A stretch of DNA of 64,000 bases from VXNE01 sp965217825 (GTDB lineage Bacteria > Pseudomonadota > Gammaproteobacteria > Pseudomonadales > Azotimanducaceae): NCBI GenBank assembly GCA_965217825.1, contig OZ244571.1, positions 4,092,001 to 4,156,000 of the forward strand, given 5' to 3'. The stretch's first letter is position 1. Every line of letters begins with the position of its first letter. Below are positions 8,530 to 16,845 of this stretch, one piece after another. The notes under the pieces are model-generated. The model did no database searches. It worked only from the letters and a program-made list of their open reading frames with translations, and was not told the DNA's origin. Position numbers and translations under genes: made by a program.

Positions 8530-8625
8530 AGATTCGTATCCATGCCGCGCGCGTTCTGGCAGGTGCGGGAAGGCGCAATATTATAGAATACCCGCACCTT
8601 CGCAGTCCGGTGCAATCGATCGCAG

Positions 8626-10140
8626 ATGCCGACAACGCTACTCGTTGTGCTCGACGGCTGGGGTTATAGCGCGTCGACGCGGCACAACGCGATTCATGCC
8701 GCGCATACGCCCAACTGGGACCGTTGGTGGCGCAGCGCGCCCCGAACCCTGCTCTCCGCATCGGGCACCGACGTGGGTCTGCCCTCCGGGCAGATGGGCA
8801 ATTCCGAGGTCGGACACATGCATCTCGGCGCCGGCCGCGTCATTCGGCAGGAACTCTCCCGGCTCGCCCTCGCCATCGAGGACGGCAGTTTCAGGAACAA
8901 TTCCGCACTTCGCGCAGCCGTAGAAAAGTCCCAGGGGGGCGCCCTGCATGTGATGGGCCTGGTCTCGCCCGGCGGCGTGCATAGCCATGAAGATCAGATC
9001 GCGGCCATGATCAACCTCGCCGCGGACGCCGGTGTCACGGTCCATCTGCACGCGTTCCTGGACGGCCGAGACACGCCGCCGAAGAGTGCGGCAGCCAGTC
9101 TCGCTCGGTTCGATGGCCGCGTCGCTTCGCTGTGCGGGCGCTACTACGCCATGGACAGGGACAGTCGCTGGGACCGCATCGAAGCCGCCTTCGACATGCT
9201 GACGCTGGGTGCGGCAGCGCACCAATTCGACGACGCGGTCTCGGCCCTCGAAGCGGCCTACGCCCGCGGCGAAACCGACGAATTTGTCAAACCCACGCTT
9301 GTCTGCCCTCCAGGCCAGGCGCCCGTATCGATCAGGGATGGCGATGTCGTCGTGTTCATGAATTTTCGCGCCGACAGGGCTCGCCAGCTTACGCGCGCCT
9401 TCGTGGATCCCGACTTCCGCGGTTTTTCGCGCAGCCGGAAGCCCGCGCTGGCCGACTTCGTCATGTTGACGCGCTATGCGGACGACATCGACGCATCGTG
9501 CGCTTTCGAGCCGCAAACGCCGACCAACACCTTCGGCGAGCATCTGGCGAAGCTCGGCAAGCGCCAGCTTCGGGTCGCGGAGACGGAAAAGTACGCCCAC
9601 GTGACGTTCTTCTTTTCCGGCGGGCGGGAGCAGCCGTTCGCCGGCGAAGACCGCATGCTGGTGCCATCGCCCAGGGTCGCGACCTACGATCTCGAGCCGA
9701 AAATGCGCGCCCCGGAGGTTGCTCGCCGCGTGATCGACGCCATCGACGAAGACAAGTACGACGCCATCGTCTGCAACTTCGCCAACGCCGACATGGTCGC
9801 GCATACCGGCGTGTTCGACGCCGCCGTCGCCGCAGTAGAGACCTTGGACGAGTGCCTTGGCAGCATCGCGTCCGCCCTCGAGAAAAGCGGCGGACAGTGC
9901 CTTGTCACTTCCGATCACGGCAATGCCGAGCAAATGCGCGAGGGAGACCAGGCGCACACCGCACATACGTCGGGACCGGTGCCGTTGCTCTACCTGGGTC
10001 CCCTGGCGCTCCGGCTCGACAGCGGTGGCACGTTGTGCGACGTCGCCCCGACATTGCTGGCACTGATGGGCCTGCCGCAACCGCGCGAAATGACCGGACG
10101 GCCACTGTTCGCCAGCGATCAGGCTCGGCGACGCGCTTGA
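8626..10140 (+). CDS. gpmI: 2,3-bisphosphoglycerate-independent phosphoglycerate mutase
   Basis: Glycolytic and gluconeogenic enzyme that interconverts 3- and 2-phosphoglycerate through a phosphoserine intermediate, using two metal ions. The start (TTLLVVLDGWGYS) carries the first metal-binding aspartate. The phosphoserine sits in SGQMGNSEVGHMHLGAGRVI. VSPGGVHSHEDQI and DGRDTPPKSA follow in the transferase domain. The C-terminal phosphatase domain shows NFANADMVAHTG and VTSDHGNAEQM with metal ligands. Length is 504 residues, as expected. The last codons overlap the next gene (envC), so the two are translationally coupled. Confidence 0.97.
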   Translation: MPTTLLVVLDGWGYSASTRHNAIHAAHTPNWDRWWRSAPRTLLSASGTDVGLPSGQMGNSEVGHMHLGAGRVIRQELSRLALAIEDGSFRNNSALRAAVEKSQGGALHVMGLVSPGGVHSHEDQIAAMINLAADAGVTVHLHAFLDGRDTPPKSAAASLARFDGRVASLCGRYYAMDRDSRWDRIEAAFDMLTLGAAAHQFDDAVSALEAAYARGETDEFVKPTLVCPPGQAPVSIRDGDVVVFMNFRADRARQLTRAFVDPDFRGFSRSRKPALADFVMLTRYADDIDASCAFEPQTPTNTFGEHLAKLGKRQLRVAETEKYAHVTFFFSGGREQPFAGEDRMLVPSPRVATYDLEPKMRAPEVARRVIDAIDEDKYDAIVCNFANADMVAHTGVFDAAVAAVETLDECLGSIASALEKSGGQCLVTSDHGNAEQMREGDQAHTAHTSGPVPLLYLGPLALRLDSGGTLCDVAPTLLALMGLPQPREMTGRPLFASDQARRRA

Positions 10141-11294
10141 CCCACAGGTTCCTAGCCACGCGGTTTGGGGGGTTCGCCTTCGTCCTCTGTGTGCTCGCCC
10201 AGGTGGCCCAGGCGCAAACGGAGGCCGCCGTCGCCGAACAGCGTCTCGACGAGGTCGATCGCGAACTGGGCTCGCTCAATACCTGGCTTGAGGACGCCGA
10301 CAAACGCCTGTCGCGGCTACAAGCGGAAATCTCCCGGGCGGACGACGAAGTCGCCGATGTCAATCGGCGCATCCGGGGCCTCAACACGGAAGTCACCGAA
10401 GCGCAGTATTCACTGGCGCAGCTTCAAGACCAGCGCCGCGAAGTAGAGGAGCGTCGCATCGACCAGGCCAGTCGAATAGCCCGCCATGTGCGCGCGGCGC
10501 ATCGGCTCGTCGGATCGGGTTTCTTCAAGATGCTGCTGAACCGGGAAAGTCCGGACGCGGTCGACAGGATCGTCCGCTACCACCGTTACTTCGTCCAGGC
10601 GCGGCTCGACGCCCTCGACGCGTACGCCCGCACCCTGCGCGAGATCGAAGAGATCGGGCAGGCCACGCGCGATCGAGAGCAGGTGTTGGCGGCGCGAGAA
10701 GACGAATTGAAGTTGCGAACGGCTCGCTTAAGCGAACGCCGCCGCGAGCGAGAAACGCTGGTCGCGTCCCTGCGCCGGGAGATGCAAGACAAAACCGTGT
10801 TGCGCGATCAACTCGTCCGAGACCGCAAACGTCTTGAGGGCCTGCTGGCGGAGCTCGTTCAGCAGTTGCGCGAAACGCAAGCCGCTCCTTTCGCCGCAAG
10901 CAAGGGCCGGATGCATTGGCCCGTCGCAGGCCGGGTCCTGCACCGTTTCGGCGAGTCGCGCGCCGACGGCAGGCTCCGGTGGGAGGGAATCTATCTCGCC
11001 GCACCCGACGGTACCAGGATCAATGCGATCCACGGCGGTCAGGTCGTGTTCGCGGATTGGCTACGCGGGTTCGGGCTGCTCACCATCATCGACCACGGCA
11101 ACCGCTACATGTCACTCTACGGCAACGCCGACTCCCTGCTGAAGCAAGCTGGCGATTGGGTCGAAAGCGGCGAACCCATCGCTTCGGCGGGACGTAGCGG
11201 CGGTCGAGAGGTCAGCGGCCTGTACTTCGAGGTGCGCGCGAACGGTCGTCCGACCAATCCCGCCGCCTGGTTGCGCGACGAACAACCGCGCTAG
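10137..11294 (+). CDS. envC: EnvC-like murein hydrolase activator
   Basis: Periplasmic protein that activates septal amidases during daughter-cell separation. A signal peptide (FGGFAFVLCVLAQVAQAQ) is followed by a long coiled coil (about residues 32-255) and a C-terminal LytM domain (about 265-375). Classical LytM zinc residues appear lost: where active enzymes have H-x-H this protein has LYFEVR, as in EnvC, which activates rather than cuts. The start is TTG at 10137, overlapping the gpmI stop (TTGA); no ATG gives the signal peptide. Length is 385 residues. Coupling to gpmI and the downstream ctpA repeats a conserved gene order. Confidence 0.9.
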   Translation: MTHRFLATRFGGFAFVLCVLAQVAQAQTEAAVAEQRLDEVDRELGSLNTWLEDADKRLSRLQAEISRADDEVADVNRRIRGLNTEVTEAQYSLAQLQDQRREVEERRIDQASRIARHVRAAHRLVGSGFFKMLLNRESPDAVDRIVRYHRYFVQARLDALDAYARTLREIEEIGQATRDREQVLAAREDELKLRTARLSERRRERETLVASLRREMQDKTVLRDQLVRDRKRLEGLLAELVQQLRETQAAPFAASKGRMHWPVAGRVLHRFGESRADGRLRWEGIYLAAPDGTRINAIHGGQVVFADWLRGFGLLTIIDHGNRYMSLYGNADSLLKQAGDWVESGEPIASAGRSGGREVSGLYFEVRANGRPTNPAAWLRDEQPR

Positions 11295-11345
11295 CAGCCT
11301 GTCGGGCGGTGCTACCAGTTCGACCGACGGGCTACAATCCGTGCC

Positions 11346-12536
11346 ATGCAGCTTCGACCCTTAATACTGCTAGGCATCATGGCAAGCATGACCACGGGCA
11401 TCGCGTTCGGTGTCGTGGCGTTCCAGGAGCTTGTCGGGGAACTGCGCCTTGGGCGGGACGCATCGTCGCTCGGCGTCGTTGTGCGACGCGTGCGAGCTGC
11501 GTACGTGGAGCCCATCAATGAGGAAACCCTGACGGAAAACGCCATACGAGGCATCGTCGACGGCCTCGACAAGCATTCGTCGTTCCTGGATGCCTCGGCG
11601 CTTCGGGACTTGCGCGAAGAGACCACCGGCAGTTTCGGCGGCATAGGTGTCGATATCGGACTGGTGGATGGCTACATCACGGTCATTTCGCCCATAGACG
11701 ACACACCCGCAGCCCTGGCAGGAATACGCGCCGGCGACACCCTCATCGAGGTGGATCACAGATCGTTCAAGGGACGTACCGTCCGCGAGGCTGTCAAGGA
11801 CCTGCGCGGCGAGCCCGGCACCGAGGTCCACCTGCGGGTGCGGCGCGATGGCGCGGCGGCACCCATGGACTTCAACCTGGTGCGTGCAGCTATCCACGTG
11901 AACAGCGTGCGTTCGCGGTTGATCGAGCCCGGTTACGGCTACGTGCGGATCGCCCAATTCCAAAACAAGACTCCACGAGACCTGCGGGTGGCCGTGCAAC
12001 GGCTCGCCGACGAAAGCGCAGGAGACTTGCTTGGGCTGATCGTCGACCTTCGCAACAATCCAGGTGGCGTCCTGGGGGCATCGGTGGACGTCGCCGACGC
12101 GTTTCTCGACGAGGGTTTGATCGTCTACACCGAAGGCCGGGAGGCGAAAGCCGAACTGCGGTTCATGGCCGACGACGGCGACATCCTGGACGGGGCCCCC
12201 CTTGTGGTCCTCATCAACCGCGGTTCTGCCTCCGCCGCAGAGGTGGTCGCCGGCGCGCTTCAGGATCACGGTCGGGCGATTCTGGTCGGCACCACGAGTT
12301 ACGGCAAGGGGTCCGTTCAATCGGTGCTCGAGCTTGAGGGCATGCGCGCGATCAAGCTGACCACCGCGCGCTACTACACCCCAAGCGGCCGTTCGATACA
12401 GGCTTCGGGAATCGATCCGGACATCACGGTACCTGACGGAAACAGCGACTCGCCCGCCGCATACGACGCACTACTGCTGGCCGCAGCGATGCGCCACTTG
12501 AGGGAGAGCCCTCAGCCGGGGAGCGCGAGGGGGTAA
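11346..12536 (+). CDS. ctpA: Carboxy-terminal processing peptidase, S41 family
   Basis: Periplasmic serine protease that trims the C-termini of exported proteins. An N-terminal signal or anchor (LILLGIMASMTTGIAFGVVA) precedes a cap region, a PDZ domain (about 95-165; FGGIGVDIG ... IRAGDTLIEVD), and the protease domain. The catalytic serine lies in NRGSASAAE (about 294-296) and the lysine in YGKGSVQ (K321). Length is 396 residues, at the short end for the family. The final codons run into the GC-rich dispersed repeat at 12507, so the natural C-terminus may have been changed by that repeat. It follows envC in the same direction with a 51-base gap. Confidence 0.93.
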   Translation: MQLRPLILLGIMASMTTGIAFGVVAFQELVGELRLGRDASSLGVVVRRVRAAYVEPINEETLTENAIRGIVDGLDKHSSFLDASALRDLREETTGSFGGIGVDIGLVDGYITVISPIDDTPAALAGIRAGDTLIEVDHRSFKGRTVREAVKDLRGEPGTEVHLRVRRDGAAAPMDFNLVRAAIHVNSVRSRLIEPGYGYVRIAQFQNKTPRDLRVAVQRLADESAGDLLGLIVDLRNNPGGVLGASVDVADAFLDEGLIVYTEGREAKAELRFMADDGDILDGAPLVVLINRGSASAAEVVAGALQDHGRAILVGTTSYGKGSVQSVLELEGMRAIKLTTARYYTPSGRSIQASGIDPDITVPDGNSDSPAAYDALLLAAAMRHLRESPQPGSARG

Positions 12537-12582
12537 CCCCTCGCAAGAAGAGCCCTCGGCCGGGGAGCGCGAGGGGGTAACC
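12507..12582 (+). repeat. Two copies of a dispersed GC-rich repeat
   Basis: Two near-identical 32-base units start at 12507 and 12551. Each reads AGCCCTC, then A or G, then GCCGGGGAGCGCGAGG and GGGTAACC, with one mismatch between them. The first unit supplies the ctpA stop codon. A third diverged copy lies on the other strand at 54080-54110. This is REP-like behaviour: short, GC-rich, multicopy and close to gene ends. Confidence 0.75.
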
Positions 12583-12654
12583 TTTTCCGTGGAACCCGCC
12601 CGCCCGCCCGCGCATTTGATAATCTTCGAATCTTCAGGAATCCCGGAACGCGCC

Positions 12655-13794
12655 ATGAACAACAAAGTCTGTTCCATGCTCAACATCGAGTTCCCGCTGT
12701 TCGCATTCAGCCACTGTCGAGATGTGGTGGCCGCAGTGAGCAACGCCGGCGGATTCGGTGTGCTCGGTTGCGCCGGCCATACCGCGGAATCCCTCGACAT
12801 CGAACTGCGCTGGCTCGACGAACACATCAATGGAAACCCCTATGGCGTCGACCTGCTGATACCGACCAGCCTGGATAGCAAGGAAAGCGCTCTCTCCGCC
12901 GCCGAAGTGGAGGCGCGAATACCGCCGGAACACAAGGCCCACGTCGAATCGATACTCGCCCAGCACGGCATAGACACCAAGGGGCTGTGGGACCGCGATA
13001 TCGGCGATGGCTACGGCGACAACCTGCGCGAGAAGGGCGCCTCGGTCATCCTCGACGCCGCGTTTTCCCACCCGGTCAAGATGGTGGTCAACGCCCTCGG
13101 CGTGCCGCCGGACTTCATGCTGGATCGGGCGCGACGAGCGGGTATCGTCGTCGGCGCGCTGGCCGGCGCCAGGGAACACGCGATCAAGCATGCCGAGGCG
13201 GGTGTCGATGTCATTATCGTTTCGGGCACCGAAGCGGGCGGTCACTGCGGTGAAGTATCAACGATGGTCCTCATCCCCGAGGTGCTGGAAGCCCTCAAGC
13301 CCTATGGCGATGTTCCTGTGCTGGCCGCGGGCGGGATCGTCACCGGTCGGCAAATGGCCGCGGTGATGGCCATGGGCGCGGCCGGCGCCTGGTGCGGCTC
13401 GGTCTGGCTTACCACGGCGGAGGCGGAGACCGCGCCCGTCGTCAAGGAAAAAATGCTGCACGCCAGCTCCCGTCAGACCGTGCGTTCGCGCAGCCGGACC
13501 GGGAAATACACGCGCCAGCTTCGCTCTTCGTGGACCGACGCATGGCATCAGCCCGACAGCCCGGACCCGCTACCGATGCCGCTGCAAGCGCTGGTCAGCG
13601 AACCCGCTCTGCGTCGCGTCTCCCAACTCGCCGAAGGCGGTCACAACGGCGCGAAGCAACTCGCCACCTACTTTGTCGGACAGGGCGTCGGCCTGATGAA
13701 CTCAAGCGTATCGACGCGGCAGGTCGTCTATGACTTCATGGAAGACTTCGGCAATGCCGTCGAGCGTCTTTCCGCAACCCTGGAAGACGCCTGA
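12655..13794 (+). CDS. Nitronate monooxygenase-family FMN protein
   Basis: TIM-barrel flavoprotein of the NMO/2-nitropropane dioxygenase family, which oxidises alkyl nitronates with FMN and oxygen. Visible family features are PLFAFSHCRDVVAAVSNAG near the N-terminus, GVDVIIVSGTEAGGHCGEVS in the FMN phosphate region, and VPVLAAGGIVTGRQMAAVMA followed by GAAGAWCGS. Length is 379 residues. ATG at 12655 (MNNKVCSML) is chosen because homologues start just before the C..L.I..P segment; the upstream frame begins in repeat sequence. Related proteins include enoyl reductases and other NMO-like enzymes, so the exact substrate is uncertain. Confidence 0.85.
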   Translation: MNNKVCSMLNIEFPLFAFSHCRDVVAAVSNAGGFGVLGCAGHTAESLDIELRWLDEHINGNPYGVDLLIPTSLDSKESALSAAEVEARIPPEHKAHVESILAQHGIDTKGLWDRDIGDGYGDNLREKGASVILDAAFSHPVKMVVNALGVPPDFMLDRARRAGIVVGALAGAREHAIKHAEAGVDVIIVSGTEAGGHCGEVSTMVLIPEVLEALKPYGDVPVLAAGGIVTGRQMAAVMAMGAAGAWCGSVWLTTAEAETAPVVKEKMLHASSRQTVRSRSRTGKYTRQLRSSWTDAWHQPDSPDPLPMPLQALVSEPALRRVSQLAEGGHNGAKQLATYFVGQGVGLMNSSVSTRQVVYDFMEDFGNAVERLSATLEDA

Positions 13795-13933
13795 TCGACT
13801 CGCCATGAAATCCGTCGGAGCCGAAGGCGCGCGCCGTGTTTCACCCCCGCCCAAGCCCTCTGTTTCCCCCATCCCGCCCGTCCCGGATCCTGCGCCTTGA
13901 TCGGCACTACGTGCCGTTCTACGGCGCACGCTG

Positions 13934-14539
13934 CTAGCCCGTGCCGGTGCGCAACATCGATCGCCGCCAGGTCCAGTGTCCCCAGACGGCCATGCCGATG
14001 TAGATCGCATACAGAGTCGCGTAGCCGCCCAACCCTTGCAGGGAGTAGAGGGCTACCGAGATGATGTTGACGACGAACCAGACCATCCAGTTCTCGATCT
14101 TCTTGCGCGCCGTGAGCCACATGGCGGCGAGGCTCATCGCGAACACGCCGTTGTCCCAGAATGGATAGGCGGCGTCCGTCCGCGTTGCGAAGTAGTAGCC
14201 GAGCACCCCGGCCGCGAACCCGCTAAGAACGGCAAGGATCGCCAGGATGGACCAACTTGCGCGCGTAACGGGCAGTTCTTCGCGGTCCTCCGCGCCGTAC
14301 AGCCAGTAATACCAGCCGTACAAGTTCAACGGCAGGAAGCCGGCGACATGCAACAGCAGGTTGGCATAGAGCCGGGCCTCCCACAATACCGTCACTGAAA
14401 CGATGACGTATGCGACGCCCAGCGGCCAAGCCCACAGGTTCTGGCGAATGAGAAACCAGACGACCACCAAGCCGAGGACCGTGCCGATCGGTTCATCGAC
14501 AAGCAGCCACAGGTTCCAGATGTTCAACAGCAGGTCCAT
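13934..14539 (-). CDS. pnuC: PnuC-type nicotinamide riboside transporter
   Basis: Inner-membrane facilitator of the NMN/nicotinamide riboside PnuC family, 201 residues with about seven hydrophobic segments. Diagnostic patterns are NLWAWPLGVAYVIVS in the N-terminal half and WLTARKKIENWMVWFVVNI, the W...RK..E.W..W..N signature, near the C-terminus. Import supplies NAD precursors that a kinase (not in this window) would phosphorylate. A nicotinate phosphoribosyltransferase and a nicotinamidase-like gene occur far away at 56664-58366, so NAD salvage is present but not clustered. The ATG at 14539 gives a normal-length protein. Confidence 0.9.
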   Translation of the reverse strand: MDLLLNIWNLWLLVDEPIGTVLGLVVVWFLIRQNLWAWPLGVAYVIVSVTVLWEARLYANLLLHVAGFLPLNLYGWYYWLYGAEDREELPVTRASWSILAILAVLSGFAAGVLGYYFATRTDAAYPFWDNGVFAMSLAAMWLTARKKIENWMVWFVVNIISVALYSLQGLGGYATLYAIYIGMAVWGHWTWRRSMLRTGTG

Positions 14540-14584
14540 GGAGATCAGGTGCGAAAGCGCCGGTAAGTGGAAGCTAGCAGCGTT

Positions 14585-14618
14585 GCATCAAATCATCAAC
14601 ATGACTAACATCTGATGC
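14585..14618. promoter_or_regulatory. Possible operator of the first VapBC module
   Basis: Inverted arms GCATCA (14585-14590) and TGATGC (14613-14618) lie 19-52 bases before the antitoxin start, where an autoregulatory site would be expected. The arms are short, so this is tentative. Confidence 0.35.
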
Positions 14619-14636
14619 GAGACATGGAATGGTGAT

Positions 14637-14864
14637 ATGAGAACCACGCTTGACATTGACGGCCCCGTCCTCCGCGAACTGAAAAAGCGCCAAGCCAAGG
14701 AGGGCAAATCTCTCGGCAGGCTCGTCTCGGACCTGCTCGCGCACGCTTTGAAGGCGGAAACGGCACCTGCCAACGACTCGCCGCCGGCCTGGATTGCCAA
14801 ACCGATGGGTGCGCGCGTCAGTCTCTCTGACAAGGAAGCGGTCTACAGGGCCTTGGACCGATAG
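14637..14864 (+). CDS. vapB: Ribbon-helix-helix antitoxin (VapB-like)
   Basis: 75-residue antitoxin. The N-terminal MRTTLDIDGPVLRELKKRQA is a ribbon-helix-helix DNA-binding start (beta strand then helix), followed by GKSLGRLVSDLLAHAL. The C-terminal tail (PPAWIAKPMGARVSL) would thread into the toxin. It precedes a PIN toxin by 21 bases in the same direction, so the pair forms a type II module. Both frames are intact here, unlike most modules in this window. Confidence 0.85.
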   Translation: MRTTLDIDGPVLRELKKRQAKEGKSLGRLVSDLLAHALKAETAPANDSPPAWIAKPMGARVSLSDKEAVYRALDR

Positions 14865-14885
14865 CGTCGCCGGAGTGAGTCATTC

Positions 14886-15320
14886 ATGAGCTACTCCCTG
14901 GACGTGAATATCCTGCTCTATTCGTCCGACACGTCCAGCCCATTCCATGCCCAGGCGCAAAGCTTTCTGCAATCCTGCATGGACCGGCGCGACCTTTTCT
15001 ATCTGACTTGGCCGACCATCATGGGCTACCTCAGAATTGCCACCCACCCATCGATTTTCGACGAACCGCTGACGCCGGAAGAGGCGATGGCCAACGTGGA
15101 GACACTGCTCAATCTGCCCCACTGCCGCTGCCTCGCGGAAGAAGAAGGCTTCTGGGCGACCTGGAGCACCGTTGCCACTGAGACAGTCGTGCGCGGAAAC
15201 CTGGTACCAGATGCTCATCTCGCAGCACTGCTCCGCTTCCACGGCGTGCGCAGGCTGTACACCAATGACCGGGACTTTCGGAGATTCGAATTCCTCGACG
15301 TGCAAAGTCCCTTGACTTGA
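14886..15320 (+). CDS. vapC: PIN-domain toxin VapC
   Basis: 144-residue ribonuclease toxin of the PIN family, usually cutting tRNA or rRNA. Acidic active-site residues are visible in SLDVNILLYSSD at the start, VPDAHLAALL in the second half and TNDRDFRRFE near the end. It belongs to the subgroup with DVNIL..Y..D. It follows its ribbon-helix-helix antitoxin closely and converges with a second toxin gene at 15352. Full-length and intact. Confidence 0.85.
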   Translation: MSYSLDVNILLYSSDTSSPFHAQAQSFLQSCMDRRDLFYLTWPTIMGYLRIATHPSIFDEPLTPEEAMANVETLLNLPHCRCLAEEEGFWATWSTVATETVVRGNLVPDAHLAALLRFHGVRRLYTNDRDFRRFEFLDVQSPLT

Positions 15321-15351
15321 TGACCGATGACCTATGACCGCAGGTTGCGCT

Positions 15352-15753
15352 TCAACTCAGCGTTGGGGTGAGCGAGGCATCTACGATTCGACGGTCGTTC
15401 GTGAGCAGTGTTGCGCCTAGAACTCGGGCGGTCGCTACGAGAATTCGGTCCGCCGGGTCGCGATGAAACGAGTCCGGCAAGGCCGCAACCTCGGTGGCGA
15501 CCGCCGGGGAGATGCCCTGTCTACGCACGAGCGGCGGAGCGACGGCCTTGTCCAGCCACTCACGTAGCGGCAATGCCAGCCGAATACGGCCAAGGCTTGC
15601 GAGCATCGCCACCTCCCAGAGGGAGATGTCAGACACGAATACGGGGCCATCCGGAGTGGCCGCTTCAACGATTTCCCGTTGCCGCGGCGAAAGCTGCATT
15701 CGGTCGTTCAGCCACCAGATCAGCACGTGCGTGTCCAGCAAGGCGGTCATCAA
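15352..15753 (-). CDS. vapC: PIN-domain toxin VapC (Phd-type partner)
   Basis: 133-residue PIN ribonuclease. Acidic residues lie in ALLDTHVLIWWLND, ISLWEVAML, RDPADRILVATA and LTNDRRIVD. The LDTH.L.W.L start is the subgroup usually paired with Phd/YefM antitoxins, and such an antitoxin lies directly upstream with a four-base ATGA overlap (15750-15753). An alternative start one codon later (MTALLDTH) is equally plausible. Intact. Confidence 0.87.
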   Translation of the reverse strand: MMTALLDTHVLIWWLNDRMQLSPRQREIVEAATPDGPVFVSDISLWEVAMLASLGRIRLALPLREWLDKAVAPPLVRRQGISPAVATEVAALPDSFHRDPADRILVATARVLGATLLTNDRRIVDASLTPTLS

Positions 15754-15986
15754 CGGTTGCTCTCCCAGTGGTTCTCGGGGACTACCGGACCGACGATGTC
15801 GCCTACCACGGTGACGGTACCCTCCAACTCAAGCTGGGGATAGCGAGCGAGCGACTGGGTAGCGGGGCCAAGTTCCGCCACGGGTTGGCCACGCTTCAGG
15901 ATAACCACACGCTCCCCGGTTGCGCGGACGCGGTCGAGTATCGAGAGGCAGCGGGCCTTGAAGTCGGAAGCGTTGATGTGTTCCAT
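15750..15986 (-). CDS. Phd/YefM-family antitoxin
   Basis: 78-residue antitoxin. The start MEHINASDFKARCLSILDRV and the ERVVILKRGQPVAELGP strand segment are typical of the Phd/YefM DNA-binding fold. It overlaps the toxin start by four bases, giving coupled translation. A perfect palindrome (15990-16012) lies four bases upstream of the start, the expected place for autoregulation. Confidence 0.87.
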   Translation of the reverse strand: MEHINASDFKARCLSILDRVRATGERVVILKRGQPVAELGPATQSLARYPQLELEGTVTVVGDIVGPVVPENHWESNR

Positions 15987-15989
15987 AGG

Positions 15990-16012
15990 TGACTAGTATT
16001 AAGAACTAGTCA
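15990..16012. promoter_or_regulatory. Perfect palindromic operator of Phd-VapC module
   Basis: Arms TGACTAGT (15990-15997) and ACTAGTCA (16005-16012) are exact inverses with a seven-base spacer, ending four bases before the antitoxin start codon. Phd-family antitoxins bind palindromes at their own promoter, so an operator is the simplest reading. Confidence 0.65.
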
Positions 16013-16168
16013 CAAGAGGTCAATGGCCAAAACTGGCGGCGACTGCGTCACAAGCACCTGGGTTTCGGCGATACGCGAACAACAGAGCGGAGCAATCGCA
16101 CGAGGGGACGAGGTTTCGAGAACGGGGTACGGTCGCCGCCGAGGTCAGTTGTTCGCGAATGATGCCTG

Positions 16169-16486
16169 GGTGTAGCCCCAGCCGCTCGTCGGTCATTACC
16201 GGTAGCTACGCGATTCGTCTGGGTACCCATGTCCAGCGCTCGAACCGCTTTCCCGGGGAGGAGATCTACCTGCCGGATGGCTACAAGACCGTACCGGAGG
16301 TCTTCCGCGATGCCGGCTACTTAAGGTTCAACAACGGCAAGGATGACTACAACTTCGCCTGTGACCGAAGCAGGTTGTATGCCACCGGCAACGATGAGCG
16401 GGAGCCGGACGGCAAGGTAAACGGCGGCGTGAGTCTGCAGCGGGGCAGCGGCGACTGGCGTGAGTGTCCCGCCGATATGCCTTGAC
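16169..16486 (+). pseudogene. Sulfatase fragment, duplicate of 19878-20190
   Basis: An internal piece of a sulfatase gene without start or end. It begins at the active-site signature CSPSR, whose cysteine becomes formylglycine in a working enzyme, and runs through TGSYAIRLGTHVQRS, FPGEEIYLPDGYKTVPEVF and GKVNGGVSLQRGSGDWREC. The same residues, with few changes, occur in the larger sulfatase reading at 19723-21138. It is cut off at the HigBA-type promoter. A non-functional remnant of a duplicated locus. Confidence 0.85.
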
Positions 16487-16487
16487 G

Positions 16488-16511
16488 TACTGTAGCCATT
16501 TGGCTACAGTA
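16488..16511. promoter_or_regulatory. HigA-type operator overlapping promoter
   Basis: Perfect 10-base arms TACTGTAGCC (16488-16497) and GGCTACAGTA (16502-16511) flank ATTT, six bases before the toxin ATG. A TTGACG box (16482-16487) abuts the left arm, so binding would block the promoter. The core GTAGCC-N4-GGCTAC recurs at 55705-55720. Confidence 0.75.
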
Positions 16512-16517
16512 CGGGCG

Positions 16518-16845
16518 ATGATCGAGGTCGTCAGATATATCGGCAGCGACGGATCCGACGACTTTGGAACTTGGCTTGAGGAGCAAAGCTCGGAGATACG
16601 CGCCAGGATTCAAACTCGAATCGACCGAATGGAGTTGGGCAACTTCGGGGACCATAGAGGCGTCGGCGCGGGCGTATTCGAACTTCGAGTCCATCACGGC
16701 CCCGGATACCGCGTGTACTACGGACGGGATGGTGATCCTGTTGGCTGCCGGAACCAAGAAACGGCAGGCGCGTGACATTGATCGGGCGATAGTCAACTGG
16801 AGAGCCTATAGACAGGAGAAACGGAATGCCGATCAAAACGCATAA
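16518..16845 (+). pseudogene. HigB/RelE-type toxin, frameshifted
   Basis: Toxin of the phage-derived Gp49/HigB group, normally a ribosome-dependent mRNA nuclease. The first frame (MIEVVRYIGSDGSDDFGTWL ... GYRVYYGRDGD) runs to a frame change near 16732. The second frame then gives VILLAAGTKKRQARDIDRAI to 16845, the usual family C-terminus. Together they make a normal toxin of about 108 residues, but in the present sequence translation leaves the family frame after GRDGD. No slippery motif is present, so decay or a sequence error is more likely than programmed shifting. The second frame overlaps the antitoxin start by 20 bases. Confidence 0.8.

Noticed and set aside
8638..10080. 480-codon minus-strand frame across gpmI
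   Set aside because: No motif, no ribosome site, and fully covered by the well supported gpmI on the other strand.
9132..10136. Upstream extension of the envC frame into gpmI
   Set aside because: The extension is arginine-rich shadow of gpmI; the signal peptide begins only at TTG 10137.
13795..13933. Possible small gene between nitronate monooxygenase and pnuC
   Set aside because: Only short proline-rich frames exist and the two neighbours converge here; a terminator region is more likely.
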